Below are positions 36,735 to 44,562 of a stretch of DNA of 64,000 nucleotides, one piece after another. Both the position numbers and the translations under genes were made by a program. The stretch comes from UMGS1491 sp944380925 (GTDB lineage Bacteria > Bacillota > Clostridia > Oscillospirales > Acutalibacteraceae), in NCBI GenBank assembly GCA_944380925.1, contig CALWJD010000002.1, positions 116,398 through 180,397 of the forward strand, read 5' to 3'. The notes under the pieces are model-generated. The model was not told where the DNA came from. It ran no database searches and saw only the letters and a program-made list of their open reading frames with translations. How positions within the stretch are numbered: position 1 is the stretch's first letter; each line of letters begins with the position of its first letter.

Positions 36735-39362
36735 TTAAATTATGATTAATCCTCTTTGATCGTAAACTGATTCAGTTTGCACATTTTGATTCCTTATTGC
36801 TCTATCAAGCGCCATAATTGTCGCAACAGCTCCATCGATTTTCTCCGTTGATTTTTCTTTATCCGGTTTAATATTGCCGGCAGGATCGGTTTTGACATAA
36901 ATATTATCCATCATCCACCTTAAAACAGGATGTCCGGTATGTGCCAGTTTCCCTTCAAGCGTTAACTTCATAAGTTCTTTTGAAGGAGGACTCATATCCT
37001 TAAATCCTTGACCAAACGGAACTACTGTAAACCCCATGCCTTCGAGATTCTGCACCATCTGCACAGCTCCCCATCTATCAAACCCTATCTCACGAATGTT
37101 ATATTTTGTGCCAAGCTCCTCGATAAAAGTTTCGATAAAGCCATAATGCACCACGTTACCTTCAGTCGTTTGAAGATATCCATCTTGATGCCAGATATCA
37201 TATGGAACATGATCACGTCTGACCCTTAAATCAAGATTGTCTTCGGGAATCCAAAAGTAGGGAAGGATGTAATATTTATCATTTTCATCTTCAGGTGGAA
37301 AAACTAATACAAACGCTGTAATATCCGTTGTTGAGGATAAATCAAGACCGCCATAGCAGACTCTTCCTTCAAGATCTCTTTCATTAAATTTAAAGCTGCA
37401 GGCATCCCATTTCTCCATCGGCATCCAGCGCACTGACTGTTTTACCCATTGATTAAGTCTGAGTTGCCTGAACAAGTTTTCTTCGGCTGTATTTTGTCTC
37501 GCTGACTCGCAGGCATTTCTGAGTTTTTCTATATCCACTGTAATCCCAAGAGATGGATTTGCAGCTTTCCATACTTCTTCACTCGTCCAATCGGCATCAT
37601 CCGGTGCTCCGTAAATCACAGGATAAAATGTCGGATCACGTTTGCGGCCTTTTAAAATATCCTCAGCTTTTTGGTGTACTTCCCAGCATACTGAGTTTCT
37701 GTCTGTTCCGGCAGTAGTTATCAAAAAGAAAAGTGGCTGTTTCCTTGCATCACCCGAACCATGAAGCATTACGTCATATAGATTCCTATTCGGCTGGGCA
37801 TGGAGCTCGTCAAACACAACGCCATGTACGTTTAAACCATGCTTTGTGTAAGCTTCTGCAGAGAGGACCTGATAAAAGCTGTTTAAAGGTTTATAAATCA
37901 AACGCTTTTGCGATAATACAGGCTTTATTCTTGATTTGAGAGCAGGACATTGCTCCACCATATCGACCGCCACGTCAAAAACTATCGAGGCTTGTTGGCG
38001 ATCTGAAGCACAGCCATAAACTTCACCTCCGTGTTCAAAATCTCCGCAAGTCAAAAGAAGAGCTGTCGCTGCTGCAAGCTCACTATTGTGCGTGGGTAAA
38101 CAAGACCGCCCCACCAAATACTGATGAGACGGACTGTTTACCTGTATACATTGCATTCCTTGATTTTCGATTTTTTCAATTTTATCAATATATCTGAAAT
38201 GGCTTCTTGTTCTTGGATTACGCTCCACGCTGTTTTTGTATTTTCTGTAAAGTCCGCTGATTTGAGTATCCTTAAAAGCCGTAAATTTTATATAATAAAG
38301 CGTCTCTCCGGTCTTTATTCGACCACATTCTCGGCTACGCTTGTTCCAATCTTTTCTTTGAGTTGATTCTCCTTTTGTAATAGAATTTTTTATTCCGAGA
38401 CTCCACAAAAGTTCACTCACGCTTCGAGCTAAACCTCGTTCTGTCGAGCAATAAACCGCTTGTCCTCTTATCTTTTCGATACATCCATCGGAATCCATCA
38501 ATCCTCTCAGAAGCTCCATTCGTTGTTCCCTTGAGGCTCGAAGATACTTTAAAGGTATTTTTTTATCATGGAAAGACCTCAGAAGAACTTTATTGAGGTC
38601 ATGGATACGAATAATTACGCTGTCTCCGACATTGTGCCATATACTGGAAATTTCATGCAGATACATAATATTTTTTAAAACGCCGGAGATATCTTCAGTT
38701 TTAATGGTTATTTCAGGCTTGATAGCATTTCCGTTTCCAAGCCAATATCCCATAAGGTACGGAGAAACAGGAAGTGAAACCTCATTTAATTTTAAATACT
38801 TGGCTATCGGAATTCTAAAGCGTAGTGAATTGCCGTCTTTTGGAAGATTGAAAAGTTCCTCTGTTGTCATGATACAGTCTATGGGTTTTCCACGAGTATA
38901 CTGCCCACACCACTCATGACGTGCACCGGCATCGATAATTTCGCCGTCTTTGAAGGTAACGCGATACGCCTGCTCAGAACAGTCAATACTGCTCTTGGCC
39001 ACAACTCGGCAGATATTCCCATTTTCATCAAAGACATTATCTCCAACACTGATTTTACCCATCGTTGTGTACCCAGCGGGAGTGGGGATTAAAGTAGTTA
39101 AAGACAGCTGTTTGCCCTGCTTTTTAGGGATTTCAATATATGCAGTGTTAAATTGTCTGTAGCCATTCGGTTTTAAAACTCCAAAAATATCACGCACAAT
39201 TTGTTCTTGCCAGTCGATTAAATCAAATGGCTGACCGTACCATTCACCTTTCGTGTGTTTAAGGCAATTAATAAAGCAGACCGCAGAGTCTGCTATGCTT
39301 TTATTATATTTGCTGTCCGCAGTTGCAAATTCTGTGGGTATGTATTTTTTAAACTTACGAAT
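36735..39362 (-). CDS. Large terminase subunit (TerL) carrying an in-frame intein
   Basis: Terminase_1-type ATPase/nuclease, about 533 extein residues. The N-terminal RKFKKYIPTEFATADS and GEWYGQPFDLIDWQEQ blocks fix the true start upstream of the first GTG at 39197: the codon before RKF is ATT (39362-39360), 9 nt after GGAG. Walker A is IPKKQGK-SELAAA, split by an intein. Walker B region VHGVVFDELHAQ; nuclease CYGGLDLSSTTDITA and EKSTEKIDGAVATIMALDRA. It packages DNA with the P27 small subunit encoded 7 kb upstream. Confidence 0.9.
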   Translation of the reverse strand: MRKFKKYIPTEFATADSKYNKSIADSAVCFINCLKHTKGEWYGQPFDLIDWQEQIVRDIFGVLKPNGYRQFNTAYIEIPKKQGKQLSLTTLIPTPAGYTTMGKISVGDNVFDENGNICRVVAKSSIDCSEQAYRVTFKDGEIIDAGARHEWCGQYTRGKPIDCIMTTEELFNLPKDGNSLRFRIPIAKYLKLNEVSLPVSPYLMGYWLGNGNAIKPEITIKTEDISGVLKNIMYLHEISSIWHNVGDSVIIRIHDLNKVLLRSFHDKKIPLKYLRASREQRMELLRGLMDSDGCIEKIRGQAVYCSTERGLARSVSELLWSLGIKNSITKGESTQRKDWNKRSRECGRIKTGETLYYIKFTAFKDTQISGLYRKYKNSVERNPRTRSHFRYIDKIEKIENQGMQCIQVNSPSHQYLVGRSCLPTHNSELAAATALLLTCGDFEHGGEVYGCASDRQQASIVFDVAVDMVEQCPALKSRIKPVLSQKRLIYKPLNSFYQVLSAEAYTKHGLNVHGVVFDELHAQPNRNLYDVMLHGSGDARKQPLFFLITTAGTDRNSVCWEVHQKAEDILKGRKRDPTFYPVIYGAPDDADWTSEEVWKAANPSLGITVDIEKLRNACESARQNTAEENLFRQLRLNQWVKQSVRWMPMEKWDACSFKFNERDLEGRVCYGGLDLSSTTDITAFVLVFPPEDENDKYYILPYFWIPEDNLDLRVRRDHVPYDIWHQDGYLQTTEGNVVHYGFIETFIEELGTKYNIREIGFDRWGAVQMVQNLEGMGFTVVPFGQGFKDMSPPSKELMKLTLEGKLAHTGHPVLRWMMDNIYVKTDPAGNIKPDKEKSTEKIDGAVATIMALDRAIRNQNVQTESVYDQRGLIII
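38085..39110 (-). mobile_element. Intein with LAGLIDADG-type endonuclease, inserted in TerL Walker A
   Basis: 342 codons. The N-terminal splice block QLSLTTLIPTPAGYTTMGKI starts with Gln instead of Cys or Ser. Block B has ARHEWCGQY with the conserved His. Endonuclease motifs are LMGYWLGNGN and LLRGLMDSDGCIE. The C-terminal end is VGRSCLPTHN followed by Ser+1 of the extein. Removing it joins GK to SELAAA, restoring the ATP-binding motif. Confidence 0.92.
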
Positions 39363-39435
39363 CTAAATCATCTCCTTTCTTAGTTGTAGCGTCCTACTGG
39401 GGGAGCTTTCACTTCCATAATTTGAAATTTGTGAG

Positions 39436-39464
39436 TATTAATGGACATTTACTTTAATTATCAA
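39436..39464 (-). promoter_or_regulatory. Candidate promoter of TerL
   Basis: On the minus strand TTGATA (39464-39459), 17-bp spacer, TTAATA (39441-39436). It lies between a terminator and the TerL start, where a promoter is needed. Confidence 0.5.
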
Positions 39465-39475
39465 TTCTTATACGA

Positions 39476-39501
39476 GAAAAAGAGCCTCTCGGCTCTTTTC
39501 T
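39476..39501 (-). terminator. Terminator upstream of TerL
   Basis: AAAAGAGCC / GGCTCTTTT hairpin with a 4-nt loop and a T-run on the minus strand, just after the stop of the 79-residue gene. Confidence 0.8.
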
Positions 39502-39509
39502 AAGAATTT

Positions 39510-39749
39510 TTAATTATATTCTTTCATCAAAATTGCAAGTGCCTGTTCGGCCTCTTCAGTTTGAGGTGTGATATCCAATCCTCTATCATAGTTATAAACT
39601 TCTTTCTCGTCTTGTCGCAGTGTTAGCTTTGAAATTCTGCCATTTTCAATTCCAAATTCGCTCGGTTCTTCAAAATGCTTACACCAGTATTTAACTGCCA
39701 CATATTTTCCATCCTTATTTTTGATTCCAATTGCTCCGTTTGACCACAT
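39510..39749 (-). CDS. Small hypothetical phage protein
   Basis: 79 residues from the ATG at 39749 (AAGGAG 8 nt upstream). Pattern WSNGAIGIKNKDGKYVAVKYW suggests a small beta-sheet domain, then a helix EEAEQALAILMKEYN. Similar small proteins accompany amidoligase genes in Firmicute mobile elements, but I cannot name the family. Ends at a terminator. Confidence 0.6.
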   Translation of the reverse strand: MWSNGAIGIKNKDGKYVAVKYWCKHFEEPSEFGIENGRISKLTLRQDEKEVYNYDRGLDITPQTEEAEQALAILMKEYN

Positions 39750-39791
39750 AATCAAGTCTCCTTTATTTTATTTCCCCTTCGGGTAATCATA

Positions 39792-39869
39792 TGTTCGCTC
39801 TTTTCGGAGGATATATCAATACGATTACTACACGATCTTTAGCCCCATTAAATCTACATTTATTGTTTA
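39792..39869 (-). repeat. Repeated intergenic element A, copy 1
   Basis: About 78 nt, nearly identical to 41632-41709 (few differences). It contains plus-strand CAATACGATTACTACACGAT and TTTAGCCCCATTAAATCTAC. Both copies lie immediately upstream of a leftward accessory gene, so they may be a mobile promoter or leader. Confidence 0.85.
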
Positions 39870-39871
39870 CA

Positions 39872-40075
39872 TTATTCTCGCATTGAGCGATGAATTGTAC
39901 TCAAAATCTGCTCTTGTTCCGCTTGTGATACACCTATACTTTCAAGGGCCTCTCTTGTTCCGCAGTCCGAGCAAATAAGCGTTTCGTTATTCTTCCTTGA
40001 AACCGCAGGATGGCCATGATAAGCTTTCCTGCAGCGTGGACAAATTTTAATCTCAGTAATATTATTTCGCTTCAT
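39872..40075 (-). CDS. Small zinc-ribbon protein
   Basis: 67 residues. Two Cys pairs (CPRC and CSDC) flank a Lys/Asn-rich loop, forming a zinc ribbon; the C-terminal helix is Glu/Gln-rich. Overlaps the GGCT gene end by 14 nt; AGGAGG before the ATG. Small zinc-ribbon genes of this type recur beside amidoligase/GGCT genes in Firmicute elements. Role unknown. Confidence 0.7.
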   Translation of the reverse strand: MKRNNITEIKICPRCRKAYHGHPAVSRKNNETLICSDCGTREALESIGVSQAEQEQILSTIHRSMRE

Positions 40076-40535
40076 AATAATTCCTCCTACTATTTTTTAC
40101 CGCTTCAAATAAAACATCTTTGTCAAAGCCAAAGTTCCGATATCCTTCAAGGCACGTTTCAACATAATATCGACTTGGAATTCCGAATGGGCGATCTTCG
40201 TGCATGATATACACGAAAGCGGTGCGGCTTCTAATCTTGCCGGTCCTAATGCCTTTAATGGGAAGTTCCAGCTCTGTCTTGTAATAAAATGTCGGAAATC
40301 CCTCGTATCGGTCAAGCGCAGCCTCATCCGTATTATTAACCTTCCAAACGCCTACCGGCACACTTGCTCCTGCCTTTGGTTCGATTGTAAGATAAGAGCC
40401 TGTTTTGCTTCCCTTAAAGAGAAGTTCATAATCTGGAATCTCCGATGTCCCAACGATTCGAGCGTTTGGACATCGCATAATCATTTGTTTAACATTTAAA
40501 TTACTCCCATAAGCAACATAATATTTTTTTACCAT
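40062..40535 (-). CDS. AIG2/GGCT-like gamma-glutamylcyclotransferase
   Basis: 157 residues from the ATG at 40535 (the ATG at 40547 is too close to AAAGG). The substrate loop YGSNL, the YEGFP motif and a conserved acidic residue in LDRYEGFP are typical of gamma-glutamylcyclotransferase-like enzymes, which cleave gamma-glutamyl amide bonds to release 5-oxoproline. With the adjacent amidoligase it may form and break gamma-glutamyl links on a target. The target is unknown. Confidence 0.85.
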   Translation of the reverse strand: MVKKYYVAYGSNLNVKQMIMRCPNARIVGTSEIPDYELLFKGSKTGSYLTIEPKAGASVPVGVWKVNNTDEAALDRYEGFPTFYYKTELELPIKGIRTGKIRSRTAFVYIMHEDRPFGIPSRYYVETCLEGYRNFGFDKDVLFEAVKNSRRNYYEAK

Positions 40536-40633
40536 ATTGGTATCCATCCTTTCTGAAGGGGGTACCCTTCTACCACCTTAAGACCGCCGAGGCGGTGGGG
40601 AAAGGTGGCAGGAAGCTAGCTCCTGTTTTCCCT

Positions 40634-41581
40634 TCAAGCGATTCTGCCAAATCTAAAGGCTGTGTCGCCTGTTAGTCTTTTCGTCAAAACCTCCCTTGCT
40701 GTTTTAAATTCTTCTCCGATAAATCCCAATCGAAGGAGCCAAGTTCTCATTGCAAATTTCGGATTTTCGTTTTGCTGTGGCTTTGGACTTGCGGTTTTTA
40801 ATGTTTTTGCTATTTGGCTCAGTGCCAAGCAAAGTTGGATGTAACTTTTCAATTGTCCTGCGTGGAGTCCGTTTTTCTTTCCGTTTGCAGGTTTATCAAA
40901 CTGGAAAAGTCTAAATTCTATTGTGCCCTTTGTAAAGGTTGCGTGGTAGTTTAGCATATGGTATCGGCTGTCGTTATAGTGTTGGTTTCTGCCATAATTC
41001 GTTCCGTGGCTTGAATACCAAATGTTGGCAAGTTGGGGCATTGTTTTTGGTTTTCTGTAGTTTAGTTCTGCAAGGAAGCGAGGATCAACTGTTCTGCAAT
41101 AGTGCCGCATTCTGTATCCGTCAAGGCTTAAGGCTCTTGAAATCAAATTCTCATGGCTTGCCATTATGTTTGCAAGGTTCCGGAGTGTCTTTGGTGTGTG
41201 GTTCTTTGCTCCAATGTGGATGTGTATTCCGCATCCTCTGTCTGCATCGCTTTTTGCTCCCGCTTTGCGAAGGCGGCGAATTAGCTCTTGCAAAATCTCC
41301 ATGTCGCTGTAGTTTAAAATCGGCGTTACCAGTTCGCATTTTTCACTTTCTGGTCCTGAAATGCTAGTGTCTCTTTGAAATTTCCATTCTCTGCCTTGTC
41401 CGTCCCATGCACTCCATGTAGCGTATCCGTTTCTTCTTGCGGTATCTTCGCATCTGTTTGTTCCGAAAAAATCGGCTGCAACTTTTGCGGCTTTGTTTCG
41501 GGTGATGCTGTTCATTTCAACTTCAACTCCGATTGTCTGCTTTTTCATTTCCTCTATTTGTCTTACGGTTTTCTCATTCAT
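40634..41581 (-). CDS. Amidoligase (COOH-NH2 ligase fold)
   Basis: 315 residues. Glutamine-synthetase-like amidoligase blocks: TIGVEVEMN (metal-binding Glu), CGIHIHIGA (His pair), TIEFRLFQF (Arg). Such enzymes are predicted to ligate amino groups to carboxylates of peptides or proteins. The C-terminal 45 residues (WLLRLGFIGEEFKTAREVL...) form a separate tail domain shared with the gene at 42005-42742. AACGGAGGA site. Preceded by repeat element A copy 2. Confidence 0.88.
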   Translation of the reverse strand: MNEKTVRQIEEMKKQTIGVEVEMNSITRNKAAKVAADFFGTNRCEDTARRNGYATWSAWDGQGREWKFQRDTSISGPESEKCELVTPILNYSDMEILQELIRRLRKAGAKSDADRGCGIHIHIGAKNHTPKTLRNLANIMASHENLISRALSLDGYRMRHYCRTVDPRFLAELNYRKPKTMPQLANIWYSSHGTNYGRNQHYNDSRYHMLNYHATFTKGTIEFRLFQFDKPANGKKNGLHAGQLKSYIQLCLALSQIAKTLKTASPKPQQNENPKFAMRTWLLRLGFIGEEFKTAREVLTKRLTGDTAFRFGRIA

Positions 41582-41631
41582 TTTGTTATCCTCCGTTTAA
41601 ATTTTTGTTTTGTTTACCTTCCGGTACTTAC

Positions 41632-41709
41632 ATATTCGCTCTTTTCGGAGGTTATAGCAATACGATTACTACACGATCTTTAGCCCCATTAAATCTACAT
41701 TTATTGTGT
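41632..41709 (-). repeat. Repeated intergenic element A, copy 2
   Basis: Pair of 39792-39869; conserved GCTCTTTTCGGAGG and TTTAGCCCCATTAAATCTAC blocks. Lies 51 bp upstream of the amidoligase start. Confidence 0.85.
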
Positions 41710-41802
41710 AAATTACAACACTTTTAAGGGGCAATTTTTAATACCCCTTTTGCTCCATAAATTGAAAATTATGGAAGCAATCGCCCCCATAATTTGAAGC
41801 AG

Positions 41803-42021
41803 TTAAATCTTTATACACAAATCTTCTCCGTAAATTACATTAAGGCTAGAGCCATTATCCCAAGAAACCATGATACTTGCAGTATCGTCTACACCTTTAA
41901 CAGTCCCTTTTGTGCCAATTGGCGGAGCCTGTGAGTCATCCATTTTTACAAGTTCTACTTTTGTCCCTTTTGGGTACTCTTTTCGGACACGCTCCACAAT
42001 ATCTCTACTCGGAAATTCCAT
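41803..42021 (-). CDS. DUF4314 protein
   Basis: 72 residues. SH3-like beta-barrel signature: YPKGTKVELVKMDDSQAPPI, GTKGTVKGVDD, IMVSWDNGSSLNVIYGED. DUF4314 proteins are frequent next to amidoligase genes in Firmicute conjugative and phage elements. It overlaps the upstream gene by 17 nt, AAGGAGG site. Function unknown. Confidence 0.85.
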   Translation of the reverse strand: MEFPSRDIVERVRKEYPKGTKVELVKMDDSQAPPIGTKGTVKGVDDTASIMVSWDNGSSLNVIYGEDLCIKI

Positions 42022-42742
42022 CAGATGATACCTCCTTGCTTGCTACATTTTTAAAAGCGGATGATCCTGAGAGATTGCGAAGTAGAATTTTTCTTGCAGT
42101 CTTGTATTGCTGACCTATAAATCCCAGCCTTAACAAGAAACATCTGAATGCATATTTTTCGTTATCAGGGGATTTTTCCTTTGTAGTAATTCGGCGTTGC
42201 TTCCTTGCCATATCGCACAAGGCAGTGATAAAATGCGTGTAGGCATCTGCTGTTTCACTGTCTTGCACATCTGGGAACCAAGGAAATGAAATCTTCTCAT
42301 CATCAACCTCAATCGGTAATCTGTCAACTGTCAGTGCCTTTTTGATAAGGCTGCCCTTAGCATCTATCAGCTTTTGAAGATTTTGTAATGCATTGTCAGT
42401 AAAAGATTCCCTTGGCATTGCCACTGTAAGCCCCACGTTTTCGCTGTGTGCGGTGTTACTATTCCTTGTGGTATCGTTTGTTTTATTCCCTTTTGATTCG
42501 CTTGTGGCGATATTTTTAGCAACAAATCCCGCCCTCGATAATTCTTCCATAACTTTTTCTATCACGCTGTTCTCAGTTCTGCCATCATAAATTAGCGTAC
42601 CATTTTGACTGACTGTCAAATTGTTAATAACATAGGCACAACTTGGCATTCCAAGATAAATCTCCTTCATTTTTAAAATTTCGGAAATAATTTTAACCAT
42701 CTCTTTTCTGCGGTTGCCTGTTACATTGTATTTGACTTCCAT
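42005..42742 (-). CDS. Hypothetical protein with amidoligase-type C-terminal tail domain
   Basis: 245 residues from the ATG at 42742 (AAGGAGG upstream). An N-terminal alpha/beta part (about 1-75) is followed by a Ser/Thr/Asn-rich linker. A middle part resembles 'virulence-related' proteins of Firmicute mobile elements. The C-terminal FLLRLGFIGQQYKTARKILL... block parallels the amidoligase tail, with identical spacing. This suggests both proteins dock on the same partner through the tail. Confidence 0.65.
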   Translation of the reverse strand: MEVKYNVTGNRRKEMVKIISEILKMKEIYLGMPSCAYVINNLTVSQNGTLIYDGRTENSVIEKVMEELSRAGFVAKNIATSESKGNKTNDTTRNSNTAHSENVGLTVAMPRESFTDNALQNLQKLIDAKGSLIKKALTVDRLPIEVDDEKISFPWFPDVQDSETADAYTHFITALCDMARKQRRITTKEKSPDNEKYAFRCFLLRLGFIGQQYKTARKILLRNLSGSSAFKNVASKEVSSDGISE

Positions 42743-42834
42743 TTTTGTATGACCTCCTTGTTTTTTCGTTACTAACATATATCCCTCTAAACCACATATT
42801 TATCAAGTCTATGTGATTTAGAAATGTACCGAAC

Positions 42835-44562
42835 CTATTCCTCGGTTAACTGTGAACAGTACACAATGTTTGATAGTACGAAATAAACGCATGGAAGTGC
42901 AACTCCGTTTCCCCACATTTTATATTCAGCGGAATCTGAGTGAGGATTTTTGAGCCACTTTCGAATTTGATTTTCTGTTTTAGGCTTAGTGGTTTTGCCT
43001 ACGGCTTTATTGTAATCATCAAAAATCTTCTGCCATTTCTTAATTTCTTCATCAGTTGGATTTTCTGTTTCTAAATCGGCACACCATGAAGCCGGGAAAC
43101 CTTGAAGTCTTGCACATTCTGTTGGTGTAAGCCTTCGGACTATATAACCATTACAAGCTGCTCCCGGTCCTTTAGATACAAGTGTTGGTTGGACTTCTTT
43201 AGAAAAACAAAGATTCCATTTTGCGTTTTTGCCTTGATTAAAGGCGTCCCTGCCTATGCCATAAGCTATAGCGTGGCGGTCAATGGTATTAAGTGTAAAA
43301 CTAACGTCCTCATTTATTCCGCTGCCCTGTGGACCATTATTATCATTTCTTCCAATCATAGAACCCTGTAATATAAAAGTCTGATGTTTAGTATTTGATG
43401 AAGCATTTAGAGCACCACTTTTATTTCCGAGTATTCGAGCCTCATCTCGCTGATTTTGTGTAAATGGGATACTCTCTACTATTGCTACACCACCTTGATT
43501 ACAAGAGGGATTTCCTCCATTTTTATCGAGAGTACGGGAAGTATTCGTCTCGTAAAAACCACTGCGTGGGTTATCTGATTTCATGGAATTGCTGTCTTTT
43601 GAGCATATACCGTATGTTTTCGGTACTTCATTCATAATAAGAGGAACCTTATTCCCACCTGTACCCATGCCCCTAGTAAGTGTTTGTACACAACCACCAT
43701 TAGAAATCCTCACACGACTGTCTGAAGGATGATTGTGGGCCGCAATCGAATTTAAAACACAGGGAGGATGATGTGATGTAGCTCTTAAAGCCCCCGTAAT
43801 ATCTTCGGTTACATCCATTCGACTTCCACCTTGGTCGTTTAAGCAAATGTTGCTTGCCTCTCCAGTGCTATTCGTAAAACTTCCGGCAGTTCTTTGCCAC
43901 GATTGGAAGCTCTGCGCAGAATACCTTGACACGCCCTCTGACTCAAATAATATTTTTTCGGCACTTCTTCCTCCAAAATCTGCGACAAGGTAGATGCGTT
44001 TCCTTCTCTGGGGGACTCCCCAAAATTGAGCGTCGAGAACTCTCCATGCGAGAGAAAATTTATCTGCCACGATGTTTCCGGCATTCGACCACTTCTCAGG
44101 TCGAGGAACAGAAAAATTCTCGTTCTTGATTTTGCAAATGCTTTCGAGGACACATCGGAAGTCCTCGCCTTTACCGGAAGAGAAGGCTCCCGGTACATTT
44201 TCCCACACGATCCATCTTGGATATTTCCCATCGGTTTTGCACCTCATTTCTTTTATAATTCTGATTGCTTGATAAAAAAGTGTGGACTGCTTTCCATCAA
44301 GACCGGCTCTTTTTCCTGCAACACTCATATCGGTGCAAGGCGAACCGAAAGTTATAATATCTACCGGTTCTATATCAGCACCATTTATTGTATTTATGTC
44401 ACCATAGTGTTTCATAAAAGGCAGTCTTTTTGTTGTGACTCTTATCGGAAATGGCTCTATTTCACTTGCCCATATAGGTTCTATCCCACACAGCAATCCA
44501 CCAAGAGGAAATCCTCCGCTTCCGTCAAACAAAGAGCCTAAAGTTAATTTATGACTCATCAT
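42835..44562 (-). CDS. DNA (cytosine-5) methyltransferase
   Basis: 575 residues. Motif I LGSLFDGSGGFPLGG, motif IV GSPCTDMS with catalytic Cys, motif VI WENVPG, motif VIII QFWGVPQRRKRIYLVADF, motif X MWGNGVALPCVYFVL. A long Ser/Asn/Gly-rich segment (about 220-480) holds the target-recognition region. No cognate restriction gene is nearby, so it is probably a protective phage methylase. Overlaps the upstream methyltransferase by 14 nt. Confidence 0.93.
   Translation of the reverse strand: MMSHKLTLGSLFDGSGGFPLGGLLCGIEPIWASEIEPFPIRVTTKRLPFMKHYGDINTINGADIEPVDIITFGSPCTDMSVAGKRAGLDGKQSTLFYQAIRIIKEMRCKTDGKYPRWIVWENVPGAFSSGKGEDFRCVLESICKIKNENFSVPRPEKWSNAGNIVADKFSLAWRVLDAQFWGVPQRRKRIYLVADFGGRSAEKILFESEGVSRYSAQSFQSWQRTAGSFTNSTGEASNICLNDQGGSRMDVTEDITGALRATSHHPPCVLNSIAAHNHPSDSRVRISNGGCVQTLTRGMGTGGNKVPLIMNEVPKTYGICSKDSNSMKSDNPRSGFYETNTSRTLDKNGGNPSCNQGGVAIVESIPFTQNQRDEARILGNKSGALNASSNTKHQTFILQGSMIGRNDNNGPQGSGINEDVSFTLNTIDRHAIAYGIGRDAFNQGKNAKWNLCFSKEVQPTLVSKGPGAACNGYIVRRLTPTECARLQGFPASWCADLETENPTDEEIKKWQKIFDDYNKAVGKTTKPKTENQIRKWLKNPHSDSAEYKMWGNGVALPCVYFVLSNIVYCSQLTEE

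Noticed and set aside
40939..41367. 142-codon plus-strand frame opposite the amidoligase
   Set aside because: Cys/Leu-rich antisense shadow of a clearly conserved enzyme gene; no ribosome site.
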